Shown here in pieces: positions 58,257-64,000 of a stretch of DNA of 64,000 bases. The notes beneath the pieces are model-generated. The model was not told the DNA's origin and did no database searches. It worked only from the letters and a program-made list of their open reading frames with translations. The position numbers were made by a program, and so were the translations under genes. Positions within the stretch are counted from its first letter, which is position 1. The number at the start of each line of letters is the position of its first letter. Source of the DNA: Hirundichthys speculiger (lineage: Eukaryota > Chordata > Actinopteri > Beloniformes > Exocoetidae); the NCBI GenBank assembly GCA_018398805.1, contig JAGFBZ010001897.1:161780-225779 (forward strand), in the 5' to 3' direction.

Positions 58257-58483
58257 GGGCCCGAGCACCGAGGGTGCGAGGACCCTATTGTATTTCGAAT
58301 GTTTATTATTATTATTATTATTATTAGGGCCCGAGCACCGAGGGTGCGAGGACCCTATTGTATTTCGAATGTTTATTAGGGCCCGAGCACCTCGGTGCGA
58401 GGACCCTATTGTATTTCGAATGTTTATTATTATTATTAGGGCCCGAGCACCGAGGGTGCGAGGACCCTATTGTATTTCGAATG

Positions 58484-58529
<46 letters not shown>

Positions 58530-58530
58530 G
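58257..58530. repeat. Four GGGCCCGAGCACC modules with (ATT)n linkers
   Basis: AGGGCCCGAGCACCGAGGGT plus GCGAGGACCCTATTGTATTT starts at 58256, 58326, 58377 and 58438, each ending in TCGAATGTTTATT and a variable (ATT)n. The third module has a compact CACCTCGGTG core in place of CACCGAGGGTG. This is a widespread fish repeat head. Confidence 0.92.
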
Positions 58531-58539
58531 ATTATTATT

Positions 58540-60480
58540 ATTTTATTAAAATGAAAATTCACGAGATTTTGCACACGTATTCATTGTCTGCGAAATTTAC
58601 ATATTTATGGGGGGTGTGTTTTGGGCGCTGCGAAATTTACATATTTTATGGGTGCTGCATGGGCACACAAAAGTGGCTCAATAGCGCCACCTTGTTTTTT
58701 TAAAACGACGAGCCCCTCGATATGCTTCCACCTACAGACTTGAACTTTGTGTGACTGATGTATCATCCTCAGACCTACAAAAAAGTCTCATGGACCCCTG
58801 CTCTAACTCCCACAGGAAGTCCGCTATTTTTAATGGAACATGCAGTTCCTCCAATATTTTGGTCATTTCCAGGCCTCGTACTTTAACGAACTCCTCCCAG
58901 AGATTTGGTCCGATTGACTCCAAACTTTTTTTGTTCTAATCTAGACACATGGCCGAAGAAAGTTTGCGAAGCATATAACTTTTTACCAGAGGGCGTGGCT
59001 GCAGTGACGCGGCGAAGTTTGATGTCATTTCGAAGACTCGCCATGAAAAAGAAATGGACTGTAACTCGGCCATAAAGTGTTTAATCTGGTCCAAAACGGA
59101 TCAGTATGATCGTAGTCCGATCCTTAACACATAGCAGCTATCAGATTAAGGAACCGTTATAGCGCCACCTATTGGCAACTGGAAATGTCAAGTTATGCAT
59201 TAGGCATCCCTGCCTCGAGTGTGATGAGCCGACAGACCTCAAACCAGTTCAAATCAGTAGTAAAGTCATTGAAGATGATTGACAGTGAAAACTGTAACTT
59301 TTTATCAAAGGGCGTGGCTGTGATAGTACGGCGAAGTTTGATGTCTCGCCACGAATGGAAAAGTTGTTATAACTTGCACATGCATTGTTCAATCTGCACC
59401 AAAAGCTATATGTCTGATGATTCTTCCACCCTGAACAAGTGTATATGACAATCTTGGATGAACTCCATAGCGCCACCATCTGGTCATAGGAATATGATTT
59501 TTGTCTTATTATGTCCATTATTTACCTTCCTCTTCATCGTATCAGCCTGAGAAGCGGTCAGACTGAAGTCAGAAGGGTGCTGATGCATGATGTACAATTT
59601 CATGTATGCACGTCCAAACGGTGCCAGCGCTATTCATCATAAAACAGGAAGTGCTCTTCTCCAAAATAAATTGCCTTTTTGGGGGCCTTAACATACTCAA
59701 AAAGTTGCAAAATTTTCCACACATATTAGTTGTGTGAGAATTTTACATATTTTATGGGTGCTGCACATGGGCACACAAAAGTGGCTCAATAGCGCCACCT
59801 TGTTTTTTTTTAAACGATGAGCCCCTCGATATGCTTCTACCTACAGACATGAACTTTGTGTGACTGATGTATCATCCTCAGACCTACAAAAAAGTCTCTT
59901 GGACCCATGCTCTAATTCTCACAGGAAGTCTGCTATTTTTAATGGAACATGCAGTTTCTCCAATATTTTGGTCATTTCCAGGCCTCGTACTTTAACTAAC
60001 TCCTCCCAGAGATTTGGTCCGATTGACTCCAAACTTGTTTTGTTCTAATCTAGACACATGGCCGAAGAAAGTTTGCGAAGCATATAACTTTTTACCAGAG
60101 GGCGTGGCTGCAGTGATGCGGTGAAGTTTGATGTCATATCGAAGACTCGCCATGAAAGAGAAATGGCTGTAACTCGGCCATAAAGTGTTTAATCTGGTCC
60201 AAAACAGATGAGTTTGACTGTAGTCCCATCCTTAATACATAGCAGCTATCAGATTGAGGAAACCTTGTAGCGCCACCTATTGGCAACAGGAAATGTCATC
60301 TTTTGCATTAGGCATCCCTGCTTCGTGTGTGATGAGTCGACACACTGCAAACCATATTAAATCAGTTGGAAACACATTAAAGATACCAGAGAGTGAAAAT
60401 TGTAACTTTTCATCAAAGAATGTGGCCATTAGAGGACACCAAAGTTTGATATCTATGAATGAAAAAGTCTGATCTAGTTG
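58540..60480. repeat. 1.1-kb tandem duplication of a fish repeat
   Basis: Text from 58636 onward recurs from 59741 with an offset of about 1,109 bp. Examples are GGGTGCTGC..GGGCACACAA, GTGTGACTGATGTATCATCC, AGAGGGCGTGGCTGCAGTGA and CGCCACCTATTGGCAAC. The open frames at 58751 and 59860 are the same 62-codon text in both copies with three changes, but have no recognised motif. The second copy ends near 60480. Divergence of several percent suggests an old duplication or a satellite-like family. Confidence 0.85.
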
Positions 60481-60491
60481 TCATGCTTTTC

Positions 60492-60575
60492 AAGACAAAG
60501 AACGGTCTTTGTCGCCATCTAGTGGCGGCAGAAGGTAGCAGCCACTAGATGGCGACAAAGACCGTTCTTTGTCTT
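60492..60575. repeat. Perfect 35-bp inverted repeat (hairpin)
   Basis: The arms 60492-60526 and 60541-60575 are perfectly complementary over 35 bp with a 14-base loop, GGCAGAAGGTAGCA. The arms contain CGCCATCTAGTGGC, a motif typical of the neighbouring repeat. Confidence 0.97.
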
Positions 60576-61260
60576 TAAAAGGCATGGATAATTGCTGGAT
60601 ATGACATATCACGACACGTATGCGAATTTGGGGGTTGTAGCACAGATTTTCTGTAGCAATGCTAATTTGTGCCTTCAGTGTTTCCGTAGCTGGTTCAGAC
60701 GACAAATGTCCGAGAGAGTTTCAGTTGACAGGTTGTCAGAGAGAGACAGACAGCAGGAAAACTTCCTTTCATCCTTTTTATATGGCCAGAAAAACGTTTG
60801 CCTGTGAGTATTATTTTTATGTTCAGATGTTGTAACACCGCATTTAGAGAACGTTTCGTTCATTAACAGAGTTGACAGTACAAATACATTCACTAATCCG
60901 CACATGCTAACCGCTAGCATCGCTATGCAATTTCCCATATAAGTTAGCATTAAGCTAGCGGACTTTTTTCCATGAATCTAAACATGTTTGTTTATGTTTG
61001 TATGTGAATGTATTTAGATAAAATGAAAGAAAAAAAATCATCAGGCGTTATGTTGAGTGGGTCCCCACTTCAAGCCAGTGATGTAGCATTAGAGCAATCT
61101 GCAATTATTTTCATCAAATATTTGTCAGTATAGACCTTTTCGGGCCAGCCCCCAGGAAGTACCCCGTCCATCATTGCTGGGTTGTGCTACAGAGGGACAC
61201 TTTCACCGGCTCGCAGATTAGCCAGTGTTTTTCTCTTTCTACAAATATATATTTTTATAA

Positions 61261-61469
61261 TGTCGAGTCGGTCGAGTGGGAATACATGTTCCGTCATAAA
61301 CTGTGCCAACAATGGCGTGAAAATTCAACAATGGAAGAAGAAAGTATGTGAAATACACAAGCCTTTACTGCACGAAGACTGCCTTGTTTGCGGAACAAGA
61401 AGTTAGGAAGACGTGGGTGAAAAATATCAACAGAAAGGAACTTTGTTCCAAATAAATACAGCCGGGTGA
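61261..61469 (+). pseudogene. THAP zinc-finger exon
   Basis: The methionine at 61261 starts MSSRSSGNTCSVINCANNGV, then KIQQWKKKVCEIHKPLLHED and C. The C-x4-C pair near the N-terminus is that of a THAP finger. After an early stop at 61404 the next frames give RKTWVKNINRK and FVPNKYSR, the tryptophan-containing second part of the domain, ending at a GTGAGT donor near 61468. One or two frameshifts break the exon. The THAP finger would bind the ends of its own transposon. Confidence 0.6.
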
Positions 61470-61719
61470 GTTTTCGTTAACATTCAATCTCATACTACTC
61501 ATAGTCTTGCTGAGAGTCCCGGACGATTCTGGCCGAAAGAACAGCAGTATGAGGCTACTGTAGAGCCCTATGGAATCCGTGATCACGGAATCACGGACGG
61601 AATCGCGGAATTGGAGATTAAAAACGGAATTCACTTTAAATGCGCAATATAACAGAACTGAACAGCAATTTGCGCAAAAGTTTGTTTTTTTTCTTCCGGA
61701 CTAAAAGTGACTTTTCTTT

Positions 61720-61917
61720 TTTTAAGATTTTTTTGGCACTAGTGACTTGTATTGATGGTGGAGAGAGACAGGAAGGGGGGCAGAGAGAACGGGGAAGACC
61801 CGCGGCAAGGAGCCGACAAGCCGGGAGTCGAGCTCGCGATTAGCCGCACGAGGACTGTAGCCTCTGTACCTGGGCCGCCTGCCCGAACCACTGCGCTACC
61901 GGGGCGGCCTGAAAGGA
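61720..61917 (-). mobile_element. tRNA-derived SINE, copy 2
   Basis: On the minus strand the head GGCCGCCCCGGTAGCGCAGT and GTGGTTCGGGCAGGCGG parallels copy 1 at 38917, and both share GTACAGAGGCTACAGTCCTC. A direct repeat ACTTTTCTTT at 61710-61719 and 61918-61927 is the likely target duplication. It inserted into the hAT at 61563-62805. Confidence 0.85.
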
Positions 61918-62039
61918 ACTTTTCTTTCAAGAAAATGTTCCAACGGGGGTCACGAAAAGCTGGGACACTGCGCGCTTCTCCGCCTCCTGCCCCCGCTTTC
62001 CTCATTAATAAAAAAAAAAAAAAAAAAAAACACGTCGAA

Positions 62040-62260
62040 GCGGCCACCTGAGAAACCGGCGAAGAAGCGAAGGAACTACCGGCTGTCTCCCAGGTACAGG
62101 ACAGAGCAGTTTCTCCGAGATTATTATGTGTCTGGTGATTCAGTGTTCTGCTAGTTTAGCCAGGACACGATTGAATGGACATGAAAAGATACGTGCGAGG
62201 ATCACTGGACGAGTGAAAAGCACAAACATAAAAAAGCCAGAATCCCTCACTGATCAAAAC
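62040..62260 (+). pseudogene. CGGBP1-like BED finger remnant
   Basis: The plus-strand text reads KRPPEKPAKKRRNYRLSPRY and RTEQFLRDYYVSGDSVFC. Frame changes are then followed by TIEW, KDTC-like and SEKHKHKK-like pieces. The order Cys pair, IEWT, KDTC, DH.xSxKH is that of CGGBP1-type BED fingers derived from hAT transposases. Damage in the central part destroys the finger. Confidence 0.5.
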
Positions 62261-62370
62261 ACAAAGAGGCTGTAACAGCTGGAACACCTAAAGATAAAAA
62301 CACACTGACACACAACCAGTGTTCAGTGCTTTGGATTTCATAGCATCTATATCAGCTGTAGTAAATATAG

Positions 62371-62460
62371 TTTATTCTGTTATCAGACACATAGTTTGTC
62401 ATGACGTACCTGAAAAATGTCAGGTACGTCATGACAAACTATGTCTGATAACAGAATAAA
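62371..62460. repeat. Near-perfect 41-bp inverted repeat (hairpin)
   Basis: The arms 62371-62413 and 62420-62460 are complementary over 41 bp. The only difference is a 2-base CA insertion in the left arm; the loop is 6 bases, AAAATG. Confidence 0.96.
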
Positions 62461-62835
62461 TTAAACAGGCTAAAATGATTAGTTTACAGCTGTTGAAATT
62501 CCTTTCTTTTTTTCACTTTAAATGGATTTTACCTATTTTAGTTTTTTTTTCTTGAATTTTTTTCTTTGTCATAAAATGAATGTTTTATTGGACACAATAT
62601 GTTTTAAAAGTATGATAACAGTAACGTTTACAGTTATATTTGCATAAATTGTCTATATTTCATTATTTTATATACTGTATTGGGGTTAAATTTGCATAAA
62701 ATGCTTAAAACGAAATTCTCAAAAATTAAAAACCGAAAAACACCGAAAAATGAAAAAATCAAAACGGAATTTGAGAAAAAATAAAACGGATTTCATAGGG
62801 CCCTACTACTGTAGCCCTCGGCACTAGCACAAGCC

Positions 62836-62866
62836 TATGAATGAATGAATGAATGAATGAATGACT
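62836..62866. repeat. (GAAT)n microsatellite
   Basis: About seven GAAT tetranucleotides. Confidence 0.95.
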
Positions 62867-63247
62867 AAGAAGAATGATAAAATAAATTAAATATAACATT
62901 AACACATAGCCTAATTTACCGCTAGCGTTAATGTTACAGTAGCATAATCTTTATGGTTTGTTGACGTTAGTTATAACCAGCGTTGCAGCGTTCCACAGTT
63001 TTTAGTGTTTGGTTATGGGAATAGATCATGCTATTTCCATAACCAATCATTAAAAACAGCGATAAACTACCCTGATCTGTAACTGGAGGTCACTGCCTAA
63101 CATCATCAATCCAAGACATGTCTGCGTTATCAGTAACAGATGCTCCACGCTGCTGTGTTTGGGTTAGTTGGTGGAGCACCGCACACTCCAGTTATGGCGG
63201 GGCCACTAGGGGGCGCATGTCCACAATTTTTAAGTCGAAAAGGTCTA

Positions 63248-64000
63248 GACTGCTGTATGTAGTCTGGTGGGGTCCAGCCCTCTCTGTCCTAAACATGTTT
63301 CCTCTTCTTGGTCAAGCTGGGCTTGATTTGGTGTAAACGAAGAAGCCTTACAGCACATTCCACACCCTTTCTTGGACTTTCTTGATAGCTGGGTCCTGGT
63401 GTTGTCTCTTCAGAGACATTGGCTGAGACATCAGCCTCATCCTGCTGTGTCTGAGAGTGAGGTCTGGGGGTGTGTGATCTGGCAATGTCACAAACTGACC
63501 AATATCTTTTATATTCATCACTGAAACAATTACTTCCATCATTTGCTGAAAGGGCTGTGGGTCCTCACACCCACTACTGTCTTCCTCACTGCTGCTTGCT
63601 CTGGTTTCAATAATGCATTATTTTATGAATAACTTTATGTCTTCATCCCAAAATGATATTTGAAAGATAGCAGTCATCTTATAATCAGATGTGTCCTATA
63701 TTTGAGCCAATATGGTAATTTACTAGAAATCTAAATGAATAGAAATCCTTTTATGTGACTTTACAGGAGTAATATGAGATTAAAAAGTAACTATGGATAC
63801 AGCTGAATAAGAAAGGTAAAGGAGGGAAGAGAAAAAGGTGAAGACACAACTTAATGGATCATGTTGGTGTCCCCCTGCAGCGTAGACCTATAGCAGCATT
63901 TAACTATGATGAGGCTATGTTTCAGACCAGTCTGCTCTATTCTGGTCTTCATCCATTCCTGTAACTATAGCTATGACTATTGGCCCTAACACACTATTGT
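63248..64000. other. Non-coding end of the window
   Basis: A minus-strand frame at 63348-63542 reads NIKDIGQFVTLPDHTPPDLT and may be a further remnant of a THAP-type transposon gene, but the family is not certain. Beyond 63600 nothing is recognised. Confidence 0.3.

Larger units (their letters stand above)
61563..62805 (+). mobile_element. hAT with CGGBP1-like finger, nested in the THAP element
   Basis: GAGCCCTATGGAATCCGTGA at the left and the complement of TAGGGCCCTATGAAATCCGT at the right are inverted. The 8-bp sequence CTACTGTA occurs on both sides (61555-61562 and 62806-62813). Subterminal text repeats ACGGAAT/CGGAATT. A finger-exon remnant lies at 62040-62260, a SINE at 61720-61917 and a long hairpin at 62371-62460. 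The catalytic core is absent. Confidence 0.85.
61131..63247 (+). mobile_element. THAP-domain transposon remnant, interrupted
   Basis: TAGACCTTTTCG at 61131-61142 is inverted at 63236-63247, giving 12-bp terminal repeats. A THAP-finger exon lies close to the left end, at 61261-61469. A hAT of about 1.24 kb occupies the middle. After its removal the element is only about 870 bp, so most of the transposase is gone. P-like and Harbinger/ISL2EU-like elements carry THAP fingers; I cannot decide between them. No target duplication is clear. Confidence 0.55.

Noticed and set aside
58288..58549. Frames with repeated YFECLLL and a poly-Tyr/Leu/Ile tail
   Set aside because: Readings of four repeat heads and an (ATT)n tract.

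Overview
The window is about 64 kb of vertebrate nuclear DNA and almost certainly comes from a teleost fish. It carries a Rex3 (RTE-clade) retrotransposon, an R4/Dong (Rex6-like) relic, a fish-type L2 LINE, many hAT elements, Tc1-like and piggyBac derivatives, abundant microsatellites and spliced, signal-peptide-type first exons. No bacterial, operon-like or CRISPR organisation is present. Nearly all recognisable coding sequence is transposon-derived. The only exon I would assign to a resident host gene is a signal-peptide exon at 32163-32268, so most of the window is best read as a long, transposon-filled intron and flank.

Layout. 1-1180 is anonymous. 1194-3848 is a Rex3 copy on the minus strand with a 13-bp target duplication. 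4888-8760 is an inverted-repeat MITE that received a 3.5-kb ZBED-type hAT (5141-8654, TSD CTGGACAC). 8812-9190 is a decayed RTE endonuclease. 9942-11584 is a deleted piggyBac copy with TTAA ends and a tandem array inside. 11780-12960 is an R4/Dong relic that has lost the two catalytic aspartates of its YMDD box. 13337-16010 is a second ZBED-type hAT relic nested in another repeat; it carries a striking double palindrome. 16295-17128 is a Tc1 deletion derivative. 19540-20440 is the 5' part of another hAT. 21799-24800 is a dismembered Ty3/gypsy element on the minus strand (RT, protease, Gag) split by a hAT relic. 25690-27915 is an unusual element whose two ends are built of GACGTC-rich arrays around spliced minus-strand exons. 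28549-29306 is a hAT MITE. 30200-30454 is an L1-type 3' end. About 31420-32268 is the first exon of a host gene.

33380-35130 is a possible element with inverted ends. 37061-38486 is a hAT that appears to carry a captured host signal-peptide exon. 38917-39080 is a tRNA-derived SINE, with a second copy at 61720-61917. 39656-42650 is a hAT-like shell around a long-TIR element (40050-42005) that encodes a Cys-rich protein. 43811-45400 is a gypsy Gag-Pol pseudogene. 48853-50870 is a second Tc1 copy interrupted by a BED-finger hAT (48891-50067, TSD TTTTTTAC). 52390-53545 holds hAT remnants. 53670-54420 is an L2 relic. 56223-57345 is a TGGGTTA-rich element with a small hAT MITE inside. 58257-60480 is a tandem 'GGGCCCGAGCACC' repeat followed by a 1.1-kb duplication, ending in a perfect 35-bp hairpin. 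61131-63247 is a THAP-domain element holding a CGGBP1-like hAT, which in turn holds a SINE.

The elements do not form one pathway; the window records repeated nesting and decay. The observations most worth following are the GACGTC-array element, the hAT with a captured exon, the long-TIR Cys-rich element, and three independent long palindromes that look like template-switch or fold-back repair products. All calls come from reading the sequence; no database search was made.
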